Shown one piece after another: positions 23,190 to 33,604 of a stretch of DNA of 64,000 nucleotides. Location: positions 4,712,001 through 4,776,000 of the forward strand of contig OU015569.1 of NCBI GenBank assembly GCA_907165135.1. Reading direction: 5' to 3'. The stretch comes from Oikopleura dioica (lineage: Eukaryota > Chordata > Appendicularia > Copelata > Oikopleuridae). Position 1 is the first letter of the stretch. Each line of letters starts with the position of its first letter. A program made the translations under genes and the position numbers. The notes beneath the pieces are model-generated. The model was not told where the DNA came from. It searched no databases and worked only from the letters and a program-made list of their open reading frames with translations.

Positions 23190-24751
23190 ATGGGTTCACT
23201 AATAGACTCTAGGGGCAAAAAAACTCTAAAATGGAAAGCCACGCCACTTCAAGTCAGAATTCTGGAAGAAGAACCAACCCTGCTCAATAATGAACTTAGC
23301 AGTGAGAAGATAAAACCCGACTGTACTAAATGGTGCAGCGAGGCATATTCAAAAGCAAGCTTTCATGGAGGAGAAGCGCTGATTTTTAAAGATGCATCAT
23401 TAGCGGAGAAGAATCTGGCAGTAAGAGTTCAGGTTTCGTGGTTTTCACTTGAACATGTCGCATATTTCAGCCCAATCTTGACATATTGAAGAAACAAGAA
23501 CCTGTCAGAGTCAGTTTTTCTAAAATTTTGAAAGAAAACGCTCGCTTCCAATCTCGGATCAATAAGAAAAACGCATTATGTAACTAAACCATTCCTAAAA
23601 TTATTGGAAGACGCAGCTAGATCATATTTCTCAACATAAAGAGTTCGATCATTGAAGAAAGTCAAAACCCAGAGGAAAGCCCTTTTCGTCTGAATTATTT
23701 GCGCTTGAGCTTGACTTGGACTTAATTAATTATCCACCACTCCTCGAATTTCCTTAAAGCGACGGAAAAGCGGTCGTCATCGTCAGAGGCTCAAAAGTCA
23801 ATCCCTTTACACGACAACGTCGTAAAGCACTTGGCGAATGTGGAGATATTCATGAAAGGAGATCATCGCGACTGTCTTGGCTGGATAACTGTGATGGAAC
23901 TTGCTGATACTGATCTTTGGAAGACTTTAGAACTGAATCAAATCTCATGGAGTGATAGAAAAATACTTTTATCAGAACTGTACGATGCTTTTAAATATTT
24001 AGAAAGCATTGGAATTCATCATTATGATCTAAAGGTGAATGGGCGACTAGAATTCACAAATCTATCATTTTAATCTTCTTCTTTTACAAACAATTGTCTA
24101 TCTTAGTTAACAAATATCTTGATAAAAGATGGAAGCATTCGAATTTGCGACTTCGGCCTGGTCTGGGATGAAACTGGACGTGAAAGCTATCGCCAAATGG
24201 GTTACGCCCGACGTGGCGGGACGCGTGTTCGTAATTTTCTTTTTTACTTCTGTTGACAGATTCATAATGAAACATCTTCGGAGCGGTAATTAACCGTGAT
24301 TTATGAACATGAGTAAGTCGATACAAACGGCAGCGAGGATTCGGACTTGAAGCTGGGACACCGGGCTTCTGCGTTGGTAGCCAGCTCTTTCAGGGCAACA
24401 ACACATCTGATACTTTTTCGCGGCTGATCATTTTTCTTATTTGCGAATGGAAGACCGCCTGGAAGATGCTTTTTCATTCCATTGACGATCAGGAACTCAA
24501 AGTCATCGAAACAACGATAAGAACACTTGTGAGTCTCCTGTTGAGAACTATCTCAAAGAATCGCTTTGTAGGACGGGTGGAAAAAAGGACGAACAGCTGA
24601 AACATTTAGAAGACTTCGAATTAATTTCACGAAGGAATTTGGCAACTCAAAGGTCGACCATAAGTATGTAATGGAATCGGTGAATGGAATGAGCAAAACC
24701 GTGATGCTTCCACTTGGTCAACTGAATTTGAGCATTCCCGGAAAGGATTGA
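23190..24751 (+). CDS. Divergent protein-kinase-like gene (probable pseudokinase)
   Basis: Kinase subdomains are visible over several exons: a possible nucleotide lobe (FHGGEALIFKDA, then NLAVRV where VAIK is expected), LHDNVVKHLANVEIFMKGDH, VMELADTDLWKTLE, the catalytic loop IHHYDLKLTNIL, the DFG region RICDFGLVWDETG, and GTPGFCVGSQLFQG where GTxxYxxPE is expected. The last exon starts DGWKKGRTAETF and ends LSIPGKD and a stop. The HRD Arg is Tyr and the VAIK Lys appears to be Arg, so activity is doubtful, but Asp of HxD, Asn and DFG remain. Splices at 24034/24107 (AAG|gtgaat to TTA ACA AAT) and before the last exon are clean. Joins around 23580-23800 and 24230-24320 are unresolved, and the reading frame continues upstream of 23190. 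A decaying copy is possible. Confidence 0.6.
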
Positions 24752-24873
24752 TTATATGAAATACTTGATTTTTTATCAATATTGATCTATATTAAGGACC
24801 ACCCCACAGTATAAAATAAATGTAAAAGTAAACCTAATGCAATCCTCAAGCAAATACATGCGAATCAATCGGA

Positions 24874-25389
24874 GTGAATATAATTCGACAAGTTCTTTCG
24901 CGAAAAATCGACGACCAGTTTGTCCATCTATCAGCAAGCATCGTCGACCAAAAAGATTCCGAGCTCTGCGTTTTTCTTTCAGTGACAAGCCTCTTCCGAC
25001 ACGCTGTGAGAAGCTTTCTCGAGGAGCATGGCGAGTTCCTCGACGACGATCGCTTTTTTACATTCGAAAGCGTTTTGCTTGTCATAACGATGATTCTTCT
25101 CCCTCGCAACCTTGCTGGTCTAGAACTTCGCGAAACGCAAAACGAAAGGCGAAAGATTAACGCTCAAAGTGCGAGCATTGTCCACGTTCTCAAGCGATTG
25201 ACACACCCGACGTTCTTCGAAAGAGAGGGCTGGAAAATTATCGCAAGGCAGTGCTGGCTCAATTCGAGGACGACCCTTTTTTCTCGCTCCAATATGAACA
25301 GAATTCGATTGTGCTCGGAAGAAAGATTTCTCAATCAATCACTTGAGCAGGATTGTCCATGGCAGGCGTTCATTTTTGACTTTCTTTAA
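24874..25389 (+). CDS. Open frame of 171 codons, function unknown
   Basis: A single uninterrupted frame starts MNIIRQVLSRKIDDQFVHLS and ends CPWQAFIFDFL. An AATAAA-like run follows just after the stop. It has no recognisable domain, and the opposite strand carries overlapping open frames, so it may be fortuitous. Confidence 0.3.
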   Translation: MNIIRQVLSRKIDDQFVHLSASIVDQKDSELCVFLSVTSLFRHAVRSFLEEHGEFLDDDRFFTFESVLLVITMILLPRNLAGLELRETQNERRKINAQSASIVHVLKRLTHPTFFEREGWKIIARQCWLNSRTTLFSRSNMNRIRLCSEERFLNQSLEQDCPWQAFIFDFL

Positions 25390-25601
25390 AAAAATAAGCA
25401 TATAATAAAAAATAGTGTTTTTCCTAAAAACTTGTTGCCTTGGGAAAATTTTGCGTCTTTCTCGTTCACACTTTAGAAACATCAAAATAAAACTGTGCGT
25501 GTTCGCAAGAAATCAAAACATGCGTTTTACATCTGAGCTAGTCTCGAATCTGATCATAAATCTGAACGCTTTGATAGAGACCTCTGGCAATAATCGGCGC
25601 G

Positions 25602-26091
25602 ATGAAGAAGCAAAACTCCAATTCAGTGCAATTCCATCAAATGGTGCTTGACCACATTGATCACGCTGCTGGACAATACGTTATCAAAAACACGCAGCAC
25701 GATTTTCAGCCAGTAACAAAAATCCCTTGTTCACGCGCTCTTTATGTTCGCTTAGGAAGGGTTGACAAGCACAAACTGTTTTGAGCAATTTGGAAGGGCG
25801 GTTCCATCCCGAGATAAGAATTTATAACAGACCTTTACGCGCAAACTAGCTCTACGAAGCTTCAAGGCTCAAATTTAAGCGTCGTTAATGAGAATTTCAA
25901 TGTTAAAGGAAAGATTCTACTCTATGTCTTATTTTTTACTAAACATGAAAAAATGCTTGAAATCGAAAAAAGACTTGCCAAAGATGGCTGAAAATTATTG
26001 GTACCTTCTGCCTCATGCTTACTCGTTGCACTTCGAATATTTGGACGAGCTCGCCCTTTCGCATCAGCGCAAGATTGACGCGATCATTTAG
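25602..26091 (+). pseudogene. Possible exons or gene remnant
   Basis: Coding-like fragments lie in sequence on the plus strand. They are MKKQNSNSVQFHQMVLDHID (from 25602), TDLYAQTSSTKLQGSNLS with KGKILLYVLFFTKHEKMLEI (about 25827-25980), and AENYWYLLPHAYSLHFEYLD to the stop at 26091. The first two share a frame but are broken by stops near 25785 and 25818, and the last is in another frame. Either unseen introns or decay explains this. No family is recognised. Confidence 0.3.
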
Positions 26092-26825
26092 CTTTCCATT
26101 TTTCTGCATTGATGTGCATAAAATAAATTGGATCAAAATAACAAGTTAGAACCCCGTCTGCCAGAACGAGCATTTCTTTCTTATTTTAGCGGATATTTAC
26201 ATGATGTATTGATTCTGGTATTTTTTATACTGACTGTATATTATACAGTGTAAAAATACTGTATTTCCAGATGTTCAAAATCCATACAACAATTTTAACA
26301 AGCTGCCCCTAATTCTAAGCGTTTCCTTTTTTAATGTTCTATCTTCTCCCGCTTTTCCTAAAGCCGAATCAGAGGAAACGATATGATCGCGATATACTTT
26401 TATGCATATTAAAAGGAACTAGCATACAGTACTTTCCCAGAAAGAGAATTCAAATTCTACACTCGAGATCACGTTCTCACCGTTTCATATCTGGTCAAAA
26501 ATTCGTAAGAACATTTTAAGAAGACGTGGGATCGGAAGCTTTCAGCTTATCATCTCCATTAAAAATTCTAAGTGGATTGTCCTTGCCTAAGAGGGAGAGT
26601 CTTTACCAATTGATATAAAAAGTTATCCGCCGCAGGTTTGATGTGTCAGCAAGTTTGGGAAAAAAGCTAATCAGGATATTATGTGGTCGCTATTATCAAA
26701 TCAGGCTGTTGGGAACTCAGGCGACATTTGCTCACGTTATTCCACGTTAAAAAAGGGGAAGTCACAACTGTACTCGCTTCTGGGACTCAATTTACTGTAA
26801 GTAATGTTCTTGTTCGTGGACAGTT
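26092..26825. other. No gene seen
   Basis: AT-rich spacer with short unsupported frames, ending at the tRNA gene. Confidence 0.4.
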
Positions 26826-26899
26826 GCCTTCTTGGCGCAGTTGGTTAGCGCGTCAGTCTCATAATCTGAAGGTCGTGAGTTCGAGCCTCACAGAGGGCA
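26826..26899 (+). tRNA. tRNA-Met (CAU), elongator type
   Basis: A full cloverleaf can be drawn. The acceptor stem GCCTTCT pairs with AGAGGGC (one G-U). The D arm is GCGC with the TTGGTTA loop, and the anticodon loop CTCATAA has CAT at 26860-26862. The T arm has GTTCGAGCCTC and the discriminator base is A at 26899. The body matches eukaryotic elongator tRNA-Met, not the initiator, which has AUCGA in the T loop. It has no intron. A TTTT terminator lies a few bases downstream. Confidence 0.95.
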
Positions 26900-27051
26900 T
26901 CTATTTTGACAAAAAGAGGCCTGGTTCCTCGAATAACCGGTTAGTTTTTTCCAGTTTTATTTTTCAACTTCAGAGAGAAGATCTAACCAAACTTTAGTGA
27001 TGTAAATCATTTATTAAAAATTCTAGAGTGAGCTAACGGACAGCAAGATTT

Positions 27052-28771
27052 TTAATCGAAGACCTTGATGATTTTGGAAGGAGTAAAGCGAGTTCGGCAG
27101 GTCGGGCAGTTTTTCTGTCGAAGGGCTGCGACGCCAGAGTTCGAAATTCCCGCGAACTTTTGCGGGTGCGGGGGGTAGCGGGAACTATGACTGAAATTTT
27201 TCGCGGGGGCGGGGGAGCGGGAACTATGACTGAAATTTTTCGCGGGGGCGGGGGAGCGGGAGCAAGGTCGAAAATTTTTGCGGGAGCGGGGGAGCGGGAG
27301 CAAGTCCAAAAGTTTGCGCGGGAGCGGGGGCGGGGAAGGATTCCTCCTCTCTTTTGCTCCCGCGGGAGCCCGCGGGAAAGAAAAATCAACGTGAGGGCTA
27401 GTTTAAAAAGGTCTTTACTAAGGAAGAAGCCTGGGTCAGGCCTCTTAGATAATTCGACAATTGAGAAATAAAATTGAAAAAAATAAATAGAAACCATAAC
27501 AAAGCTAAGAACAAGAACAATATTACTTCCACATTGAATGGTGGTGGGTGGGGTTGGGGACGAAACTTAGATTGATTGAATTAAGACTTCCCCGGCCTTT
27601 GTCAAGCCCCTTAAATTTAAAAAACAAGGAACGGGGCTGAAACGGCCCGAAGGGCCGTCAAGCCCCTTAAATTTAAAAACCTTCTTCCCCGCTGCTCCCG
27701 CAGCCCCGCGGGAGCATTTTTGAGTTTTCGCGGCGCGGGAAGGGGCGGGAAGAAGGCGGGAAAGAACAATTTACGGCGAGAGCGGGGGGGAGGGGGAAAG
27801 AATATCCAAATATCTTGGGGGAGCGGGGGGCGCGGGAGAAATTGTGCTCCCCCCCCGCTCCCGCGGGGGCTCGCGGGAGCTTGCGGCGCGGGAAATTTCG
27901 AACTCTGTGCGACGCAAGGCTCGCAGAAATGATGACCACAGGAGGCGAGGAGTACTTGAGGACGAGCATTGTTGTACATTTCGAAGCAAACTTTACATGT
28001 CAGTTTGCAATCCATTTTCGCCCGTTTAGTGACGACTGTGCCCTCTAAAAATAATTATTAATGGCTTATTAAAAGGTTAGTCTTACTGAGTTCCTCGTTA
28101 TCTTCTTTCATTGCAATGATGGAGACGAATAAATGACGTTTCTGAACTTTTTTGCGAAACTCTTTTTTCGCAGCAAGAATTTTTCGAGAGTTTTCGACTT
28201 TCCGCTTGGCTTCTTCGAGACATTTTTCAGCCTTTTTCATTTCTTCTTCATCGTTTTCAACGGCTCTCTCCGCAGAATCTTCCTCTGCCCGAGCAATTAG
28301 GTGAATTGTCGAGACCTTCATAAGCATTCCAAATTCATCTGATAAAAACTACTTGTTGACTGATTCACGCAAAATAATACTTACAAGGACCAGATTTCCG
28401 CAAGAGCGATTTCTGACAGCAAGATCCGATTATGTATTGATTATTAGAGAGTTGATTTTCGTTACAGTGTGAACAATTGAATTTCGCATCGGAACGTTCA
28501 AAGACTGCTGTTCGATCTTCAGGAAACTTTATTCTCGCACAACTTCTGCAGTATCTTTTACCGAAAATGAGAGCGGTTGAATCAGGAACGCTAGAATGAA
28601 TTTGTGATACTTGAAAATGCATTGCTATATAGTTGAATTATTCAACTTGAATATTATGTTCGGCGCTATTTTTTTTTGTACTCACGTGTCGCAGTGACTG
28701 CATTTCCCTTTGAGACCGAAATTTGAAACCCTCCTTTTATCGATGCTAAAGTCCGTGATGGGCCTCTTCAT
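27052..28771 (-). CDS. Zinc-binding / coiled-coil / C-terminal RING protein, interrupted by a mobile element
   Basis: Exons read in order: MKRPITDFSIDKRR with GKCSHCD; VPDSTALIFGKRYCRSC, then FNCSHC and GSCCQKS (B-box-like Cys pairs); a long charged coiled coil (ERAVENDEEEMKKAEKCLEE, AKKEFRKKVQKRHL); and a RING finger DCKLTCKVCFEMY, CGHHFCEPCVAQSS, whose last Cys pair (QKNCPTCRTRF) lies 750 bases further on, before the stop at 27052. The break is a GC-rich insert bounded by TTCGAA on both sides. Joining across one TTCGAA keeps the RING frame. Such proteins are usually E3 ubiquitin ligases, and the order is the reverse of TRIM proteins. The start could lie further upstream, since the frame stays open to about 28880. 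In this allele the gene may be disrupted unless the insert is spliced out. Confidence 0.7.
27165..27345 (+). repeat. G-rich tandem repeat
   Basis: About four units of roughly 37 bases built from GCGGGGGCGGGGGAGCGGGA followed by a spacer such as ACTATGACTGAAATTTTTC (exact in two copies, diverged in two). The runs of four to five Gs could form quadruplexes. The open frame across it on the minus strand (Pro/Arg-rich) is a composition artefact. Confidence 0.75.
27601..27680 (+). repeat. Direct repeat inside the element
   Basis: GTCAAGCCCCTTAAATTTAA recurs with 57-base spacing (about 27601 and 27658). Confidence 0.7.
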
Positions 28772-30487
28772 TTGTCGTAGTAGTACTGCGGTAGTACAGA
28801 CACCCCTTCCGTTCTTCTCCTGCTCTTCTTTCAAGACTCTCTTTTTATGCTTTTTCAAATATCTTTTGCTAGAAACTAACAAAAATGAGAAGAGTGCTGT
28901 TTTTCAAACGAAGAGTGTTAAAAATAAAGCTCGTAAGCTGTTTTGAACCTTTGAAATAAGAACGAACCGATACTGAATCATCCAAAATTTGTCACCTTTT
29001 GCATTCCCAGTGGGAATTTCCAAAATGATTCCAACTACGACAGTCGATTTTTGCACGATAAGGTCCCGAGTCGAGACTCTCGACTAAGTCGGCGCGACGC
29101 GTAAGAAGCGCCGCCCAACGCTCTTTTGAATACAGGGGACCGAGTAAATAAAAGATTTGGAAAGAATTTCCTTATAATGGTACAAAATGATCCGGAAGAA
29201 TTGATACGGCTCTTGAAAATCCTAACTTGGCGCCTTCTATTCTTCCTCTGAAAGACGAAATTCGACTTACGCCTAAGCCCTGAAATCTTATATACCACGA
29301 ACGTCTTAATTCGCCCCTGCTTCGCGAAAATCGCGTTGGAACAGGAGCTCGTTTCTTTTTTCAAAAATCTTTTCACGTTTGTTTTTTCTGGAATTTGTCA
29401 AAATTCACGAAGCGTTTTTAGGAAAAACAGATTTATTTAACTCATCCAAAATAAATTTGGCTTAATTGCGCCCTTTGCAGGACAGACTCCTTTTTGGGAG
29501 AAGAAAAGTGTGAGAGTGGATTGATTCTAGCTGGCAACTTCGCTTTCAAAAGCGGAAAAAAGGTTTTGAGTTTCCATCATGGCTGTCGATTTTGAGTCCT
29601 TTGGGATTACCCGGCATATTTTTTCCGGGTAGCCCGCAGATTTTTCAACGGGTTACCCGCGCGGAGAGTCTTTTCACAGGCTACCCGCGCTAAATCCCAT
29701 AAAGAAAGGGCCCTTATAAATTGCTCGAAGGTGGCTCTTCCTTGTACTATAAGAGACATCTTTCAATGATAAGAATTTTTGGTATGTTTAATCCCACACT
29801 TAAGAAGCTTACACGTTGGCAATCAAGCCGGACGACGAACGTATCGGGAGAAGAGTTTTTCTCTCTATCTTTCTTGTCTCTGCTTATTATTCGCGTTTAC
29901 GGTATTTAGAATGACAGGCTTTAGTTGCTTGAAGTAAGCAGAAAAAAGCTGAGATGAATCTTCTTGGAAATACTTCGGACTCTGACGTACTTACATTATT
30001 AAAAGTATATGAAATCACTAGCGGTAGGACACGATCTTTCGCACGATAATCATGAATCGGCGACAACTTCGCCGAATCCCTAATTTTTTTTTTTGTTATT
30101 GCACCTTTACATGATCCGATAATCTTATTCACTCGGAAAAGTAAAAGAAATAACAATTCGTAAGCTGATTTTGACACTTTTAAAAGTTTATTTGATTGCA
30201 GAATCAAATCCCGTAAAGAGTCGTCTTAGGATAAACTAACTTACGGGTTTTAAAAGAATAACAGTGACGAAGAAAGGTAGACATTCTTTTCAATCTTGAT
30301 TCAGTCACCATCTGTGTCACAGTTTGTAACTGCCCTCTGTCGACCTTAGATGAACAATAGCAGTTACGATTTTGGCGTAATCTTCAGACAAAGCCGAATC
30401 TTCGAATCGAAGAAATAGAAAACCACTAGGGCGGAAGTTCACTTACTATAAGTAGAAAGGCAAGAACGAGAATCCCCATTATCGAAC
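28772..30487. other. Intergenic, with a small GC-rich palindrome cluster
   Basis: No supported gene. A minus-strand frame at 29035-29376 has no partners. At 29600-29690 four copies of a G(G)GTTACCCGCG-like half-palindrome are spaced by T-rich tracts. Confidence 0.45.
29600..29695. repeat. Cluster of GGGTTACCCG-like units
   Basis: Units read ATTACCCGG, CCGGGTAGCCCG, CGGGTTACCCGCG and GGCTACCCGCG, each about 20-30 bases apart. A related GCCGGGTTACCCG occurs near 10040. Confidence 0.55.
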
Positions 30488-31280
30488 ATGAAACTTTTTC
30501 TCTTTTTCATCGGCGTTGTTTTCGGCCAAAAGACTGAGTGGTTTAGAAGGTGCAGTTGATCATCAAATTTATGATTTATTTCCATTTTTAAGATGCGTGA
30601 AACCAACAGATTTTGATTTGGATCCAACAAGGTACCTCGGAACGTGGTGGGAGCAGGCCAGCTACTTGCCAGGCTTCGGCGACGAATCCAATTCGTGCAT
30701 TCGCGCACAGTACAGCGACTATGATGGCAAAAGTATTGCAGTGAACAACAGCTACGTCCGTCCGGAAGGAGACGAACAAGTCTTGGCCTGGGGAACGGGA
30801 ATAGGAGAGATCCCCGATCCGGATACACCCAACAGGAACGTTAGGCCCTATAAAACTGTTTGGTGTAAACATATTTAGAGGCAAACTCCACGATGGTTGT
30901 TAATACAAGTTTTTTAGGCCTTAACTAAAACAAGGCTTATTGTCACGTTTGATAGTGTTCCTGCCATTGCTAATTGGTTTATTAAACTTCTTGGAACCAA
31001 TTATCATGTTATGGACACTGACTATGACAACTATGCCATGGGTAAAATCAGAGTAAAACAAGCTTGAAAACCTTCTTCAGTCATGAGCTGCACGAACTAT
31101 GGAATCTTCAGATCAACGTACTTCTGGATCCTCTCTCGCAACCCGAACTTTCGCAACTTGCCCGAATTCGATGCAGTTCTCAACAAGGCAGTTGCTGACT
31201 ATGAAATCAAGAGCAATTCACTCTTCTACGTCAACACCGTTAACTGCGACTATGACAGAATAGCCGACGAAAATCTGTAA
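30488..31280 (+). CDS. Apolipoprotein D-like lipocalin
   Basis: Secreted carrier of small hydrophobic ligands. The signal peptide is MKLFLFFIGVVFGQ. The lipocalin G-x-W motif is YLGTWWEQASYLPGF. Later motifs are CIRAQYSDYDGKSIAVNNSY, LIVTFDSVPAIANWFIKLLG, the TDYDNYA segment, the Arg-containing third motif FWILSRNPNF, and a C-terminus with VNTVNC. Order and spacing match ApoD-class lipocalins. Clean splices occur at AG|gtgcag into ATGCGTG (about 30595) and ATGG|gtaaaa into the last exon at 31081. The introns between about 30850 and 30920 are very short and their exact edges are uncertain. An AATAAA follows at 31307. Confidence 0.9.
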
Positions 31281-31306
31281 ACTTTTTTGACCATTCAAAC
31301 TTACTC

Positions 31307-31312
31307 AATAAA
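31307..31312 (+). terminator. Polyadenylation signal of the lipocalin gene
   Basis: AATAAA 27 bases after the stop codon. Confidence 0.65.
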
Positions 31313-32205
31313 GTCCGCCCATGTTTGTCCTTTCCCGCGAAAAATTTGCAAGAAATTTCGTCATTAACGAGCAGATGGGGTGAAAATGTACTTTACGGAG
31401 TCTCGGGCCTCTCGTCCATCTTGAAAATTTTGATCTAATGATGTTGAAAAGTCTACAGATCCTGCAAGCGAGAGTTTTGCGTAAACTTTTTTTGAAAAGG
31501 AAATGTATCCAATCCTTAACTTTATTCAGTGCTCTTTATCATACTGCTCAATCTTAACCTATGTTTGTTCAATGCAGCTAAACTTAGACGACTTTAAGGC
31601 TCTATCGGTCCTAATCATCTAAGGACCCTTTTTTTATCGGAGCTCTCGACTTTCGCTAATCTTTGTAAAAACTCTGTCTAAACAGTGTTCGACTGTTTTT
31701 GGAACGGAGCCTCTATAACACGGGCGATTTGGACGAAACGTGGTACAAGCGTTATATTAGCCGCTTTTAACGGGGATTACTCAGGGATCTCCAACGTTGA
31801 GAAATATGAAAGACAAGTAAAGCAAAAGCTCTTTAAAACACCGATCTATATGTGAGACTGCGTTCTAAAGCTTAAAGAAACGACAACTTGGCAGTTCTAT
31901 AAATAAAAATGATTTTGCATAAAATATCCGCTCTCTTCATATAGTTTTATGTACAATGAATTTTAAGACTTTCGATATATCTTTGTAAAATCAAGTTTTT
32001 TATGTACCCATAGTCGATGTAAAATAAATTTATGACTGAAGATAACCACGAGAAGACAAGGAGCGTTAAGAGCGCTAGAAACCGTAAGAAAATCGTGCTA
32101 CGCTCAGGGGGCGCCAACGAGTGCGGCGTTTTCCAGACTTATGGGAAATTCAGACCGAGTATAAAGGATAACACACTCGAAAAAGAGCATAGAGAGATAC
32201 GCTAG
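31313..32205. other. No gene seen
   Basis: About 0.9 kb of AT-rich sequence with no open frame of note on either strand. Confidence 0.5.
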
Positions 32206-33100
32206 ATGAAGACCTTTATTTGTTTTGCAGGTAAGACAAACTGGGTTGTGATTTTTAATAGAAAAAATTAAGCCGCGGTGGATAGCAGCCAGTGGGGAGG
32301 AAAAACAGGTTGGACTAAAACTCCCAAACCGCATGGTAAACCTGTCGGACTTCCGGTCAAAGGGCTGGACTTAAATTACAATGTACAGAAAGATATGGTC
32401 TGCGATGACCTTGACAGCACGCAAGACTGGAACTGTAGCGATGGGTTCAAAGAGACTAGGTAAAGAATAAGAAGCGGACTGATTGTGAGTATCAATTTTA
32501 GCGTTTGCCAAACAACCTGTGGAGAAACTGGTTCAGTGAAAACGGAGAAAGTATGTGCCTGTCATAGAATTGTCGGCAACGCGAAGCTTTTTCTTGGATG
32601 CAGATGGCTCAATAAAACAGAAAACGAATGCTTAACCGAAACTAAGAAGCAAATTATCTCCACTAAGATAGACCTTCCAGAGAAAGAACAGAGGATCGAG
32701 AAAGAAAGAGAGATCAAGCCGGAAGAAGATCCAGAGGAAGAAGAATCTCGGATCGTAGTGGTTGAAACACCTAAAGAGAACAAGGTAAAATATGCTACTG
32801 GAAATTGTGAGAAGCTTGAAGATATGGATAATTGGAGTTGTGTACAAGGAACGGTTATTTTCCGAACAAGTTTTTAAAACCAAACAAGGTGTATCCGTCA
32901 TAATTCAATCGTCGCGATGACTTTACTTCGGCAATGTAACCCCAATCGAAGCCAACAAAGATAGTCCAGTAGTCATGACTTGTAGCCGCTTGTGTCAGAC
33001 GAAAGACCGATTCCGAACGGTACGCAATCGTTGCATCTGCATCGCTGGAAAGTGCCGCTGGCAAAAGGCAGCGGTTTTACTCAAGCTAGAACTGATATAA
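32206..33100 (+). CDS. Secreted protein with two copies of a novel Cys module
   Basis: A short signal peptide (MKTFICFAA) precedes a Gly/Pro/Lys segment. Two related modules follow. Module 1 reads VCDDLDSTQDWNCSDGFKET, VCQTTCGETG, KVCACHR, GCRWLN. Module 2 reads NCEKLEDMDNWSCVQG, MTCSRLCQTKD, RCICIAGKCRW. They share C-x2-L-x(4-6)-W-x-C-x2-G, then C-x3-C, C-x-C and C-x-W. A strongly charged Glu/Lys linker separates them. Splices: G|gtaaga to CC GCG (32221-32272), AG|gtaaag to C GTT TGC (about 32460), and an A|gttttt donor with several possible acceptors near 32945-32975. House-building 'oikosins' of larvaceans contain repeated Cys domains, so a house or extracellular matrix role is possible. 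I infer this only from style. Confidence 0.7.
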
Positions 33101-33189
33101 TCCCTCTAAATATTTTAATCCATCCTATCATGCGCCGATAATGGTCGAGCGTCCTGTCCTGTTGTTTCAGGGGAAATGATGATAGCTAA

Positions 33190-33604
33190 AGTAAACCCGC
33201 GGGTCAGGCTCATGTTCAAAGCTGCCCGAATTTGAGAGCGGGCCTCATTCTTCCGCCTGTTTCGTTGAAGAGTGCAGGCTCTGCCGACAAAAGTGAGAGT
33301 CAGTCGCTCTTCTCCGTCTTTTCGGCACACGTGACCGACAAGGCGAAGGTCGATGATTCTAGTGGTAAGTCACCTAACGAGTTAATAATGACATGCTTTG
33401 ATAACTTATCACTAAACAGCACACTCGCACGAGTCAAAAGTTCAAACCCTGCAATTATAACTAAACACGCTCGGTCTCTTTGTACCTTCTAACTATTCAG
33501 GAAAATACGTTCACCCTTTCGAGTTCCTGCAGAAGTTCCAGAGCTGGATGTACGACAGCGGTCTCCTTTCCCCGCAAAATAAAGACCTCCTTATCGAAAT
33601 GTAA
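33190..33604 (+). CDS. Short unidentified gene, 5' end unresolved
   Basis: Two exons join cleanly: one with SQSLFSVFSAHVTDKAKVDD ending SSG at G|gtaagt (33365), and one reading KYVHPFEFLQKFQSWMYDSG, LLSPQNKDLLIEM and a stop at 33604. The reading frame of the first exon is open back to about 33195 without an ATG, so the first exon or the start is missing. It begins within about 100 bases of the previous gene's stop on the same strand, which would fit an operon. An AATAAA-like site is near 33703. No family recognised. Confidence 0.5.

Larger units (their letters stand above)
27140..27902. mobile_element. GC-rich non-autonomous element with TTCGAA target duplication
   Basis: The insert occupies 27146-27896 and is flanked by TTCGAA at 27140-27145 and 27897-27902. 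Its ends are inverted copies of ATT(T)CCCGCG. It has no transposase-like frame. Its base composition is far more G/C-skewed than its surroundings, and it carries tandem G-rich units plus a direct repeat. It separates the sixth and seventh zinc ligands of a RING domain. Confidence 0.65.

Noticed and set aside
27033-27497. 154-codon Pro/Arg-rich minus-strand frame
   Set aside because: It is the translation of the G-rich tandem repeat inside the mobile element.
29035-29376. 113-codon minus-strand frame
   Set aside because: No recognisable domain, no neighbouring exons, composition consistent with random open sequence.
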